From positions 992,001-1,056,000 of the forward strand of contig JAMXDE010000022.1 of assembly GCA_026770025.1 (NCBI GenBank): a DNA stretch of 64,000 nucleotides. Reading direction: 5' to 3'. The stretch comes from Craspedostauros australis (lineage: Eukaryota > Bacillariophyta > Bacillariophyceae > Mastogloiales > Achnanthaceae). The notes beneath the pieces were generated by a model. The model was not told the origin of the DNA, did not search any database, and saw only the letters and a program-made list of their open reading frames with translations. A program made the translations under genes and the position numbers. Each line of letters starts with the position of its first letter. Position 1 is the stretch's first letter. Of this stretch, positions 29,301 through 40,380 are shown piece after piece.

Positions 29301-29953
29301 CGGACATGGTCCATGTCGTCCCACAAGACTCTCCCCAGAAGCACTGCGCACCGCCGCGTGGCAGCTTCTACGCCACAACGCCGTTGACAGAGGAGCTGAT
29401 GCGCTTGGACAGCCGGACCTTCGACACCCCCGAAGCTGAGCTGACCCGCGTAACGTCCCTGGGGATGCGGGTTTCATCCGAGGCGCCGAGCGGCCCGGAG
29501 CTGCTGCGACGCATGACATCGTGGTCGCCCAACATCGCGTACTTCCCCGCTGCGGCCTCTTCTGGTGCACTGGCGGAGCCAACCATCGAGCGCAGCAACA
29601 GCCGCGACGACTTCGCTGCCCCCAGTTGGAAATCCGCTGCTTCGATGCACCCCCGCGTTTCGATCCTCGATTCCAAGGACCTGAGCGCGCCGGTCGAGAT
29701 GACCCAGCTGCTGCGCCCTTCCTCCAGCCTCATCCTTCCCCAGGATGCCTCTTTGGAGGACGGCGGCTTCGGGAGCACCGTGGCGCTGCAGCGCTGGCAG
29801 ACATCCGAGAGCTTCTCCCACACGATGGGCTACGGTCCGGACTCCCAGACCTTTCCGAGTCTGCCTCAAGATCCTCCGCTGCTGACGCGCAGCATGAGCG
29901 GCTGCAGCCGTGGCAGCGTCCAGATCCTTGATGACAGCAGCTCGCAGGGTTGA
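26396..29953 (+). CDS. Multi-copy DUF6824-like protein
   Basis: 1185 aa from the ATG at 26396 (MPPMKRRGSLPIS); an in-frame ATG at 26234 is possible but encodes an unlikely leader. Residues ~45-150 match the DUF6824 pattern frequent in diatoms. Visible blocks are DQDIICGRSTDKKLRGNQAF with RELI, a basic RYIAAACMKVARKKSGKR stretch, IVNRVKASGGRFL, and WYVMSDCRAVKKTAQGFRD. Three more regions look like degenerate copies: ~267-375 (TDVIVYYKPS to WRVMSDYEARRKIIDALL), ~470-600 (TDVIVFYHEI to SWYKISKEMTIDWLMLQL) and ~694-771 (GYLAFRWMLHNAYRE to WVALCPTRRDAAVKMRFI). The C-terminal ~400 residues are Ser/Pro-rich. Function is unknown; the basic modules would fit nucleic-acid or chromatin binding, which is inference. 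Confidence 0.8.
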   Translation: MPPMKRRGSLPISQKGAKRQRSDGQYGDVEVSEEDAILVRLDEFTDQDIICGRSTDKKLRGNQAFRELIHANHGRYIAAACMKVARKKSGKRSSKKAITERPNEITKYDINMEIVNRVKASGGRFLCKDGGDDCWYVMSDCRAVKKTAQGFRDVKKTEHTKRQWNTQLADVIFPVFPLAGSLAVSPMPPPRLPPQSSAALADTHKVRATERKRKNAAQRIGKLARRAKPRRLTKRLVSHSNRRAAEPTQDGAVEPAFFANSQLLHTDVIVYYKPSADPEHSSVEPPDTHWPKPIYGYLIKHYASLIKRCSKTRQLELSISILQELRQTFDARFVANIPHPWDGRDAQSTQQRPKDTWRVMSDYEARRKIIDALLLPLSMAQSTHWAVPDFASSVPAPVPVPPLVSRDQLSSSHAQDAPMFKPIVDYHCHELRLFKSRFEPEPASPEPRSDTPDDEDPLMPEGVLRGWFQELQLTDVIVFYHEIRYSDDNPSSRARSPPPTSPGTRVMHGIIQWNARKLSKLKSSSHGSKAGEPSPTSQDYREAARGIALSLHKCNVGFYACILDPSPSHHLAAGIVCMSPYSWYKISKEMTIDWLMLQLEQAVETPGERGGNLPLPDESSFTSICQWLLPFSKLRPPSQQPPHAQDASLASTLLSMDRNRPSSNGIAPSNATFNIPTADEAMPSTFIDQKQRRHSGYLAFRWMLHNAYRERQSPKNPGGSQNRKVAMNLIQQIERTGGLFVERNVASAQPWVALCPTRRDAAVKMRFIKTFAYIRKSPATWEFGLGSLDFRDLCTCASEGWDASLPWPSRSSSSSPLSSLWTQAGHKIFARMPYETIRKKRAIAFTLPPSPLRASGHPRSKSGQSNGRGSAKGESGASTPAATQQGFVGRRRSFEVLDDATNRMVLANIFVPDKPELARVKSNYSTDDAASPLNECIRTAGTASDVLSTSIGVSKSPARAAARHCGSKPDMVHVVPQDSPQKHCAPPRGSFYATTPLTEELMRLDSRTFDTPEAELTRVTSLGMRVSSEAPSGPELLRRMTSWSPNIAYFPAAASSGALAEPTIERSNSRDDFAAPSWKSAASMHPRVSILDSKDLSAPVEMTQLLRPSSSLILPQDASLEDGGFGSTVALQRWQTSESFSHTMGYGPDSQTFPSLPQDPPLLTRSMSGCSRGSVQILDDSSSQG

Positions 29954-29990
29954 TTTGTTCGGAGGCAAGCCATCGATCGCTGCGAGGTTC

Positions 29991-30009
29991 GGGGGGGGGG
30001 GGGGGGGGG
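29991..30009 (+). repeat. Poly-G tract, 19 G
   Basis: An uninterrupted run of 19 guanines begins 38 bp after the stop codon of the DUF6824-like gene, probably in its 3' UTR. It could form a G-quadruplex, and its length may be affected by sequencing error. Confidence 0.85.
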
Positions 30010-30601
30010 AGACCAAGCGGTGCACGACCATGAATGGGAGTTCCGCCATCGGTGGTCAAATAGTATGATAACTCATACAAAGATCATAGAATATTATATT
30101 ACATTGTAACGCTCTGCATGTGCTCGTACTTGTACCCGCGCATGTGGTCGCACTCGTAGTTGCAGGTAAGCACGGTGATTCATGCTTGCGACAGATCGCT
30201 GTTGCGGTTGTGGTTGTTGGGTGTGGTCATCATTGTGGAACTCTTTGTGTTGGATGTTTGTGACGTTTGAACCCGGAGGTGACGCGAAATCAACGGACAA
30301 ATCCAATGTCCGAACGACACAATGGAGCGTTACATGAATTGTCACCCATTTGTGATGATGAATCTCCGAATGAATCTCTTTGATGTCAATCACGAAGCGC
30401 GGCGAATCTCCAAACATTTCCTCGTGTGATGACAGTCACGACGCATCTGTTGTCCACGTAATGGAAAAAGGAAGCGAAGCGAAAATCTCGCGCAGGGAAA
30501 TACCACACCGCATCACGCCACCCGCAACCACAAAAGGAAGCAAGCAAGCGCACAAAGAGCACAGCCAAGATTGGCAACTTCCTTGTGGGAACGAGCTCCT
30601 G

Positions 30602-30636
30602 AACCAACCAACCAACCAACCAACCAACCAACCAAC
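30602..30636. repeat. (AACC)n microsatellite
   Basis: 35 bp of perfect AACC repeats (8.75 units). Confidence 0.95.
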
Positions 30637-30795
30637 TTGTGGCGGCGATCTCAACCCATCACACTTTCACGACAGCAACACTATCAGCCAGGTGAGCAGC
30701 GGAAGTCAAGGCGACTGCCAAGGCACCGGCGAAGCAGCATAAGACACACAAGCAGGAAGAAGGAAACAGGACGCTCTCAGTACTACGCTCCCTGA

Positions 30796-30839
30796 AGATC
30801 ACAGCAGATCACAGCAGATCACAGCGGATCACAGCAGAT
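30796..30839. repeat. 10-bp tandem repeat AGATCACAGC, ~4.4 copies
   Basis: Units are identical except for one A-to-G change. It lies about 165-205 bp before the PP2C ATG. Confidence 0.9.
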
Positions 30840-31002
30840 TCCTCCGGATTCTGAGAAGGTTTGCTGCTCTGAATATTCAACTATCAGCCCCAGGTGAAGA
30901 CGTGAAGAACCCATCAGCAAACAAGCAGATACATACGTCTCAGCACACGTCTTAGCACACGTCTTAGCATACATCGTAGTACACTCTACCGTCCACAATA
31001 CC

Positions 31003-33615
31003 ATGGGATGCAACCAATCCACCGCAGCCGGCGTCGATGGCGAGGCCAAGCGGAACGTCCCCACATCCGTTGGCAGCTCCCACAGAACACCGCATTCACG
31101 CCAAGCACAAGTCTCCGGCATCGGTCAAACGGAACGCCTCAAGAGCGCACGGCTGCGCAGACTCAAGAACCCCTCGGCTACCTCCTCGCAGCGCGACACC
31201 ATCTCGACGGAAGATGACGAGGCCGTCGCCATGCTCCTGCAGGTGCCACCCAAGCTCAATGCGCAAGGCAATCTCATGCCAGAGGAAGTCGTGCGACGCA
31301 CAACGTCCAGTCTCACCAATTCGCGGTATCGAATCGGAAAGCCCAGCGATGCGCACGGTGTTATTCAGGTTCAAGTACGTATCCCTACATTCATTGCAGC
31401 AACAAGAGACGGTCGTCTTGTCGCAGAGCGGAACCATGCGATGCTCCATCATGCTCTACCGTGCTTTGCGTGGCTCCTTTGTTATCGTCGATCTTACGCC
31501 TTGTTTTCTCTCCCGCTTTGCTCCATTCCACTCTACTTTACTTCGCCTTACTTTACTGTTGTATTCTGTTCGATTTCTGCCTTCACAACAGTTTGCTCAT
31601 TGGAAACAGAGAGGCTATTATCCAGATGGTAAGAACATCGCAGCGGGTGAACGGAAGCAGCCACTCCGATGGTTGTGGTGTGTTCTCGAATTCATTTAGA
31701 TTCGTGTTCGCTTTGAATGGTTTGTTCCTTCCCTTCGGTGCGGATAGCTCTGCCATCGCAACCGGTATTGGCATGATGATGCGCATGTCATCGTCTTGTC
31801 AATGTGATGGAGCATAATACTATACCATCGCTCACACTTTGTGTTGCCGTCATCATTGATCTCTTTCCCAATCATCATAACAATCACCATCGTAACACTC
31901 GCCATTATCGCTACCTGCCATCCACAGAACCGCACAAAGAAAATCAAGATGATCTCTCCATCACATTGAAATTCGCCGGCGAGCAGGGCGACGCCATGTT
32001 CGCGGTCTACGACGGCCACGGCACGGATGGACACGTCTGCGCCAAGTACGCCAAGCAGAGATTGCCAAAATCCATAGCCAAGCACATTCGACAAAGGCGG
32101 GTGCAACGGTACCAAGCGGATCTCAAAGCCGCGGGGAAATCCACCAAGGGGTCATGGGATCCCAGCAGCTGGCCGATGCTCGACGTGGAGGATTATGAGG
32201 CATGCTGTCTCAAGAGTTACATCGAAGTCAACAAGGCAATGCATGACGATGATGCTGTAAGTACCGATGTCATGTTGCGTGTCAAGTTGCGGCGCTCCAT
32301 TCTCTGCCGCATCGTGCTTTGAATGATTTGCATGCTCTGAATGTGACAGCAGAATAATGTGGTCGAACATGTCTTTGTCACACCGTGTCATGTCCCGCCG
32401 TGTGGTTCCTTCGCATCTCATTCCCTCCTTTGCTTTGCTTTGCTCCGACTTCAATCTATTCTCCGACACTAACCACTTCGCTTCCCACTCCCACCCCCGT
32501 TCTCACGACCTCCGATGTCTAACCATCAACTGCTTCTGCAAAATACAACACCACACTGCTCATACGCACACTATGCAACCACCATCGCTCATCTCTGCCG
32601 AAACCCGCAGGTACCGGACAAGTTGAGCGGAACGACCGCGACTGCCGTAAGTTTTCACGGGGGCCGAATGACTGTTTGTAATGTTGGCGACAGCCGTGTC
32701 GTTGTGGGACATCGGTTGAAGCGAAAGCCCGATGAAGAAGAAAAGGTGGAAATTGACAACGAAGAAGAAGAAGAAAAGGTCGAGATCGACGGCGGATACG
32801 GCGCATCACATGCCTACCCAATGGGGATGCCGTCATTTGCAAAAAAGAGCGGAGGAGAACTCTTGGCCTTGCCATTGACGCGCGATCAAACGCCGTATCG
32901 AAAAGACGAACGTGAACGAGTCCGGAAATTGGGTGCCGAAATCAAATCGATCGATCAGATGGAGGACCGAGAACCGATGCATGACAATTGGGGTGATCTG
33001 GTCCTCGGCAAGGAAGTGGACATCCATGGCGACCCGCCTCGTGTTTGGGTCAAGGGCAACAACTATCCCGGCACCGCCTTCACGCGGTCGCTGGGTGATC
33101 GCCTCGCGGAAGACATCGGCGTCATTGCCAAACCAGAAATTATCACGCGGGAACTGACGGCCAACGATGAGTACCTCGTAGTGGCATCGGATGGCGTCTT
33201 CGAATTCCTCACCAACCAGCAGGTGATCGAAATGTGCGATCAGTGTGAAAATCCGTTGCAGGCATGCGAGCTGTTAGTCAAGGCGGCGTACGACAAGTGG
33301 TTGGTACACGAACGACGCACAGATGACATCACAGTCATCGTCCTGTTCTTGGAATCGAAGCACCGACCAAAGGGCGACGTCACGGGGACGACAGCCGATA
33401 TGGTGAAGAACCCCAACGCCATGTACGGGATGGATCAAGCTGCATCGTCCAAGCTCCTGACGAGCGAAGGTCGTGCGGGTGTGAGGGCAAGTGCTGCTGC
33501 TAGCAATGACACCAGCGACGATCCACTGGCGACGGAATCGGGTATCAAACCACAATCGCTGGACGAAATCCCCGAGACCAATCCCAATGTAATGTCCACG
33601 TCAAGCATAGAGTAG
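31003..33615 (+). CDS. PP2C-family protein phosphatase, N-acylated (4 exons)
   Basis: Exons are 31003-31374, 31592-31628 (37 nt), 31928-32256 and 32611-33615; all junctions are GT-AG and in phase, giving 580 aa. The N-terminus MGCNQS fits N-myristoylation at Gly2 with possible palmitoylation at Cys3, implying membrane attachment. The PPM/PP2C metal-binding motifs are present in order: YYPDEPHKENQDDLS, MFAVYDGHGTDGHV, GTTATAVSFHGGRMTVCNVG with DSRVVV, PGTAFTRSLGDRLAE, YLVVASDGVFEFLTNQQV and the final DDITVIVLFLE. These supply the Asp residues of the binuclear Mn/Mg centre, so the enzyme should be active as a Ser/Thr phosphatase. An acidic Glu/Lys insert follows the GDSRVVV block. The tiny second exon encodes FAHWKQRGYYPD and is needed for the family motif. 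Confidence 0.92.
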
Positions 33616-34040
33616 AGTATGTTATTCCAAACCACTTCCAAATAGAGTACTCGAGGTCGTGATGAAGTCAGCTGCCTTATCCCTGACTGTTCATCTTCGT
33701 TCATCCCAATGCGGCCTGCTCCATGCACCTCTATCTGGATGCGAAATGGCGCTTCCGAGTTGCCAGTTGCGAGATGCTGTGTCATGTTGTTCTTCATGTG
33801 CGAGTATGAATCTCTTCTCCGTTATCATCTATAATGTTACATATTCTAAAGCATCTTGCTCGTGGTTGAGGGTGGAAACATCCATCAATCTCTCCATTCA
33901 TTCTTAACGTGGACGATGGAATCATTGTCGTCGCTTGCCCTCCTGTTCCACTCCGCTCCTATTCCTTGCCTTGCTTGGCTCTTCTTCCTCCACCTTTCCC
34001 ATCCTGATCTCTAGCAATGCCTATCCGCCTATCCTTCACT
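33616..34040. other. Convergent intergenic region (425 bp)
   Basis: This lies between the stop codons of PP2C (plus) and the kinesin-like gene (minus). I see no further feature. Confidence 0.5.
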
Positions 34041-37000
34041 TCAGATTCCCAAGGTGGACAGACTCTGCCCACATGCGGGTGTGACCTCCAGGAATTCCGG
34101 ACGCTTCGGCTTTTCCACGCCTCTGGCTCGTTGCTCGTCGCACGACCACATGACGCACTTGCAGGTGCGCGCCCAGATGTGCAACGCCACGCCGCAGGAT
34201 GTCATCTTGGTGTTGGCAACTTTGTTGTTCTTCTTCCACTCCTGCAGAGCAGTCACGAGAGCTGAACCGTCGTTATCGTACATATCAACGAATTCGTTGG
34301 CCGTGGTGACGTCGAGGCTTTGCAGGAACTCGGCCTGCCACGGACGAAGAATGTTGCACAGGAGGAGAACTTCGTCCGCGGCGAGCTGCGGATCTGTGTC
34401 CTTCTTCTGCTCTCCACACGTGCAGGCGACGGCAAGGCGGGGCAAATAGAATTCGGCGGTCTCGCTCTTGCCGGTCATGAAGTTGGATTGGCACAGGCAT
34501 TGCTTCTTGTTCAGTCTCATCTGCTCCAGATTGCTGATCACGACCTTCGAGTTGCGATGGCTTTGCGTCAGCGACTCAACCATTTGGTTGTTGCTGGGCC
34601 TGTCTTCTTGCGGCGTATCGATGGCTGCAATACTTTTAGTTGCCTTGGGGGATTGCTGTTCCGTAACCGACATGACGTGGTCCTCTTCCGAAGTGTCGTT
34701 GCTACTGCTGTTGCTGAAAGATGCACTGCGCTTGCTGTTGATGGCATCGTCAGCCAATTGGAGCATCATCTCCGCGCGTCGTCGGATTTCCGAGCTCATA
34801 GTTGACATGCTCGGTTGCTTCCTCAGCACGCGCTCCACGCCTCTCGACTCTTCCGAGGACACTGATGATTCGTCAGCCTTTTGATCTTCGACACCTTCGA
34901 AGACATCTCCGGAATCATCATTGTCGAGGATTTCCAAGAATCCGCTCGGTGCTTCTTGTTTCGGTGACGTGGGCTTGTCGCTCGCCACCTTCTCCAGAAT
35001 CTCCACAATCTCCGAGGAGTTTTGGGCAAGGATCTGCATTCCCGAGTTTGTGTGGCTGTGGCTGCGGCTGTAAATGTTGGAGGAGTTGGAAGCTGGTGGA
35101 AGTGCGAGAGAGGGTTTGGCAATGTTGATGCGCTGCCGGAGGAACTCCTCCGAAATGTTGGTCGGGTTGTTGGTCAGCTGTGATGCGACTGCAAGCATCA
35201 GCGCGTTGTTCTCCATCGATCGGAGTCCGTACTGATTCTCGCAAAATGCTCGGAACTTCTCAACCTGATCCCTGAGCTTCTTCTCGCCAGCCAAGGCAAA
35301 GCGAAGATCTCGGACTTCCATCCGCAGTTCCTCCGCCGTCTGATCGGACTTCTTGACATCCGACTTGAGCTCCTCGATCTCTTGCTCCTGAATCTTGCAA
35401 CGCTTCTTCAGCGTGTCCCGGAGCTTGCTGAGTTTGTCGGTCATGGCAATTTCGTTGGACAACCGCTTCCTCGTCACCTTCAACTCTTTTTCGAGTCGGT
35501 CAGTGAATTCGACGCTCGTGCGGTCGTCGTCGCTGAAGCTGGTGGTGTCGTCACTGATGCTACTGGCGTTGCTACGTGGTGAGATCCGGTTCAAGCGAGA
35601 CACTCTGGTCTGTGGTACGGGGATCGTTCTTTTGGATTCCTTGCTCGTGGCACGCGTCGGGGGTTTCAAACGGCTGCCGGTGCCGGTGCTGATGCTGGAC
35701 TTGGTCTTGACGCTGCTGATGCTACGGCCGGAAGCAGCAGCGCTTCTGGAAGGAACGCGGACCTCTTGCACTTCTGGACGTGTGGCGGTCTCCGATTCGC
35801 CACCCCGGGTTGATGTGGTTGACTGGCCGTCAAACAGAACCCGCGCATGTTGGCTTGGGGGCTGGATGATGACGCCCTTGTTGCGATGAGCCTTGTTGGT
35901 GACTGTCATGGCCTTGCGCGCAATCTCCAAGGTCTCCATCGATCCCCCAATACCTTCATCAGACGGGGACACGCAGGCCAGCATGACGGTGTACGAGTTG
36001 CCTGTGGATTCAAGGATAGAATGGAATCGAAGAAAAAGGACCGCGGAATGTTGCGATGGAAGCAGAAACATACGTAACAACGACAATCGATTGATGAGCA
36101 CGTTTGGAGCAGTTGTAACATGACCATGGGTTCAGCGAACAATGCAGAATACTATTGTGCGTGCATAGTGTCATGCAGGCATGCATGCAAGTTGGCAGGC
36201 AGAGAAGTACGCTCGTGCTTGCTCACCTCCCAGAGCATCTTGAAGCAGTCGTGTGATAGTGGATGCCCCGTACGGGATATCATGCACTCCCTTTTCTTGA
36301 TGCAAGCAATCGATGACTTCCTCCAAGGCTTCCAAATCAGACGAGGCGAAGTCGTCCGCCGTCTCGAAGCCATCTTCATCGACCATCGTCTCATGTCCGA
36401 CTATGTTGACCATGGTAAGCTTTGCATGCCGTCCTGTCGACGCCGTCGCCGACGCGCGAGGATGGAACTGGACTTGGAATTCGCACACCAAGTGTCCCCG
36501 TTGGATGGGTTGACGGCTCCGCTTTTGAAAGGCCTTGGCCATGAGCTTCTTGACACCAGTCGCTGTGTGGACAATCTTGCGCGTCACGCCCTTCATCTGA
36601 ACGCCTGCCTCTGGCGTGTACTCGATGTCCAGATCCTGCGCTGCCCAGGTCTCCGACAGCAGATCGAAGCCATGATTGTCGATGATTTCGACAAAGGTCA
36701 TTTCGATGGTGACATCCCCGCGTTGGTGTCGCCGTTTGACTAAGAACATGTCATGGATGGCACGCGGGAGGATGCCATCTTCACGTGAGATGGCGAATTC
36801 TGTCTGCCGCAACGTGCTACTTCTGTTGCTGTGACCGCTGCCGTGGCCGTGCTTGCGATGACTGCTGCGTTCGTTGCGTTTCGTCTTCCACCCACCGCTC
36901 ATGGTGTACGATTTGCCGCTTTCATCCTGACCCATGGCGATGATGGTCGTGTTGTATCCCTTGGCGAGGTTCTGTCGCAGCGCCTTGCCGACGGATCGTT

Positions 37001-37754
37001 CATACGTCTCTCGTTGGTTGGTGTTGTCCTTGAGCACGGCGTGGAAGTTGAAGAGATGCTTGTTTTCATCCATGGCAATGAGGCTGCGCGATCCGGAAAT
37101 GCCGGCGTTGGAACTGCCGTGCGCTGGTCGGTCCGTGGCGGTCGTGTGATCAATCAGCATCGGCGTCTTGTGTGCGCCGCGGCTGCTGGGAGTGTTGCTC
37201 GCCAGCACGTTCTTGCCCCCCATCGGACTTCTGCTCGGCGTACCCGTGTGGTTCGTTATTCGGTTGACGGATTTCGGCAGCAGCGGATTCAGCGTCGTCA
37301 TGGTCGTCGCCGTCGTTGTGGTCGTGACGGAGGCCGACGATGATGGCACCAATCCTCCCGAAGGCGGTGGAAGCCTGGAAGCGTGCGCTCTCGAATTTGG
37401 CTGCGGGATGCCACTGCGAGGATATTCCGTGGACTTGTTCTTGTAGAATGTGTTGTCCCTGACTGGCTGGATGGCCGTGCGGCAGCCCCGTATCACTTCC
37501 TGCTGTCGCAGCGGTCGGATGCGCGCAACCACTCGGATAGGGCAGTCGAAGACATCGGTCGCATTGTCCGCGCGGGACTCTGTGGTAATATCCGTGGCCA
37601 CAGAGCATGCCGACGAGGATGGGTATCGCAGGCTGGAGCTGACGGACGAGGCAGTGGAAAAGGTTGATCGCATCACATGGGGCTCGCCGGAGACGAACTG
37701 AGGGATATTGCTCTGGCGGGCGCGAAGCCTTCTGCTGGTGGGGACGGAAGCCAT
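34041..37754 (-). CDS. Divergent kinesin-like protein (2 exons)
   Basis: Exon 1 is 37754-36227 and exon 2 is 36001-34041; the 225-bp intron (GTGAGC donor, CCACAG acceptor) is in phase, giving 1162 aa. Exon 1 holds a kinesin motor domain with beta-1 (IRVVARIRPLRQQE), a long Ser/Thr-rich insertion, then FNFHAVLKDN. The P-loop is GQDESGKSYTM (about residue 275), where kinesins usually have GQTGSGKTYTM. Later come IPYGASTITRLLQDALGG and, across the splice, NSYTVMLACVSPSDEG with METLEIARKA. Switch I (normally NxxSSRSH) and switch II (normally DLAGSE) are degraded: the latter reads VNIVGHE. After the neck come Ser-rich sequence, a coiled coil (about residues 630-740), and a Cys-containing C-terminus (VACTCGEQ, CKCVMWSCDEQ). 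It is probably a microtubule-associated kinesin relative with altered or lost ATPase cycling. Confidence 0.85.
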
Positions 37755-39486
37755 GATTCGTTATGAATGGATCGTTTTGCTATCGTGTCGAAGGTTGCCA
37801 GGCGATGGGATGGAATGCGATGCGGTGGAATGCGGTCGCTGGTTGTGTTGGATCTTCGAAATGATCAAGCACAGATGAGGTTGGCCTGTTGGTACGCTCT
37901 ACGCTGTCTTTCGCAGTGCTCTGGTCGACTCTGTGCTGTTGCACCGTGGTTTGCTTGTTCGTCCAGTTGGAGAGATGCAACTGATGGCATGAGAGGAAGC
38001 AAAATGGGACGTCCTCGAGAACCTGGTGTACTCGTACCAACGCTGAAAGTAGTGACTCTGTTGCCTGCTCTGACTGTGCGAGTATTGTGTGGATGGATTT
38101 GCAAAGAGAGTGAGAGGTGATAGAGTCCTCTGCTGAGTTTCTTTTTGTGGTGGAGATGACAAACGAATTGATCTTGTGGGAATGATAGAGGGATTGTCGT
38201 TGGTGGATTCTGAAAGAATGAGCGATGCTTGGCACTTTCGCAGGTTTGATTGAAAGTAACCGCAAGTTGCTGATGGGTGTTCTGTTTGAGGTTGTGGTGG
38301 CGATGAGTTCCAATAGAGTATTATAGCCGATTACTGTGCTCGGGTATGTGTGGTACTAGTTGCAGATCGTATTCCTCGCTCAAGAGAAAGAGATGATACT
38401 GGAAGGACACATATAACAGTAGAGTATAGTACGGTAGAGGACTGCCGAGTCTCTTACCAACTGACAGTTGATGGTCCAGTTTGGACTGACGCAATCATGG
38501 GTGTTTGCGCTCTGCCATTTGTTTCGGTTGTTTGGGGAGCAACACACGCATCTGAATGGAGTTGTGAATACGCGGACATGACAATAACGGTGAGAGCGCT
38601 GTGCCGTTGCGAATGCCGACGGACGCGGCAATTCGATTGGCAACAGTTTCCGCGATTTGTATGGTGAAATCCATCGCACATCCAATCGCCGTTACGGTTC
38701 ACTTTGTTGCGACATTGACCACACGACTCAATCGATGACAGTGGGCTGTCCCGCCAAATCCGAATTCGCTTTCAATTCTGTTGATGCCAAAGATACTTTC
38801 CAGTCGATTGATGTCATTATGACGTCACGAAGACATTAATAGAGTTCTCCAAACTGGATGTGTCATCCATGACGAGTCGTGTCAAAGCGGGGGCCGAATG
38901 ATCGTGGATGCGTTCACGAATTTTGTGAGAATGTGGCATGGAATAGACCGTGAAATAGATCGTAGCATTCCTCCATTCCGACCATCCACCACCACTGTTG
39001 CCACGCACAATCGCACTGGTAGCTCATAAGTACATACTCTTTCTAGTATTATACGTACCATCGAGCACCATACAGTCAATGACTACCTCCCTCCAACATA
39101 TTGTACGCTCGAACGAACGTACGAACGATGGGTGGATGGGTGGGCAATAGAAGACTATGCAACACCATGGTCATCCCATTTCCACGAAAGTAGAGATGAT
39201 GTGATGCAGTTGGTGCTCGATGATCTTTCCATCCGTCAATCTCTAAGTATTAGTACCATACCATGCATACGCACATGTGAGTGCCCCGCTGTTGGGAATG
39301 CGAAAAGAGGCGCGGCCTGTCGTGGATTACGATGAACGTCCACGGCTTCGCCCTGCACAGAAGTACCGTAGATGCGCATTCACAATCACATTCACATGTA
39401 CGCACGCCATGTCGGACTCCGCCATACACGTACCATGCATGCAAATGTGTATTTGTGTCGAGTACGTGATCATAGCACTGCACAGT
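37755..39486. other. Intergenic region (1.7 kb), no supported gene
   Basis: Short frames occur on both strands (for example 37780-38313 minus and 38350-38667 plus) but none has a domain or convincing composition. The right part is rich in short A/T patches and TACGTA/GTAC motifs. It must contain the kinesin promoter at its left end. Confidence 0.45.
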
Positions 39487-40380
39487 TTACACGATCGCCG
39501 TGCTGCGATCGTATTCTAGTGCAGTGTCGTCACCATCACCTCCCTGCTGCTGCTGTTGCTGCTGCTGTGCCTTGGTCGGATTGAGCACGCGGAAACACCA
39601 GATCAAAAGGAAGCAAAGCGACAGATCGAAGGCGGTTATGATGCCGATGGGCACCAATGCGATTGGGAATCCCAGCATCCAATCCATCTGCAGCCATGCC
39701 AGCAGATTCCCTACCACCGAGCCGACGAAGTAGTTGACGCCCATCATGTGTGCCAATCGCCGCAGGCTGGGAGGATCGTAGGACGTCAAGTCGAGTCGCG
39801 GATGCAGGGCGAGCAGGAGGAACCGCACGCCGACGTCGGTGATGGACAGAACGATCGCCGTCCAAATGCAGCCGTACATGACCAGATCGAGCCTGGAGGC
39901 GATCTGCAGCATCCAGTACTCCACGAACTTCGTGGACATCTTCTCCACGGGCGCCTCTTCGGTCGGAAAGGCCACCAGGAGTCGTCCGTACGCCAAGAGA
40001 CTGAGGACCTGCGTTGCAAATCCGATGAACAATCCGGCAATTCGGATGATTCGCGTGCGGGCCGAATGATCAATGGCCTCGACATCGAATCGCAGATCGG
40101 GTTCGTTGCCATCATCGTGGTCAACATGGTCATCGTCGTTGTCCAGATCAACCGTCTTGCTGCTGCTGCTGCTGCTACTACTGATGCTGCGATTTGGATC
40201 ACCATCACTGTCGCGGAGATGGTGATGCTTGTGGATGGTCTTCACATCGACGTTCTTTCTGCGTCGTGATCGACCGGCTTCCAGCAACGGAACGGCCATG
40301 GACTTGCTATCATCGATGACTTCCGCATACTCCAGTGGCATGGCAACGTGGACTTCCTTGCTTGTCATGGTGCTTGTCAT
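39487..40380 (-). CDS. Multi-pass membrane protein, unknown family
   Basis: 297 aa from the ATG at 40380. The N-terminal ~110 residues are soluble, with a basic stretch, a His/Asp-rich part and a poly-Ser run. About four hydrophobic helices follow: IIRIAGLFIGFATQVLSLLA, LDLVMYGCIWTAIVLSITDV, a region around VNYFVGSVVGNLLAWL, and FPIALVPIGIITAFDLSLCF running into LLIWCFRVL. The C-terminus carries a poly-Gln tract (CAG/CTG repeat, 8 Gln) and an acidic end. I do not recognise the family; a transporter subunit or membrane-shaping role cannot be distinguished. Confidence 0.7.
   Translation of the reverse strand: MTSTMTSKEVHVAMPLEYAEVIDDSKSMAVPLLEAGRSRRRKNVDVKTIHKHHHLRDSDGDPNRSISSSSSSSSKTVDLDNDDDHVDHDDGNEPDLRFDVEAIDHSARTRIIRIAGLFIGFATQVLSLLAYGRLLVAFPTEEAPVEKMSTKFVEYWMLQIASRLDLVMYGCIWTAIVLSITDVGVRFLLLALHPRLDLTSYDPPSLRRLAHMMGVNYFVGSVVGNLLAWLQMDWMLGFPIALVPIGIITAFDLSLCFLLIWCFRVLNPTKAQQQQQQQQGGDGDDTALEYDRSTAIV

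Larger units (their letters stand above)
30010..31002. other. Intergenic region with microsatellites, upstream of PP2C
   Basis: About 1 kb without a supported gene. It contains an (AACC)n array, a 10-bp tandem repeat and a shorter CACACGTCTTAG repeat (about 30938-30970) close to the PP2C start. Confidence 0.5.

Noticed and set aside
36120-36743. 207-codon plus-strand frame
   Set aside because: Antisense shadow of the kinesin-like exon and its intron.
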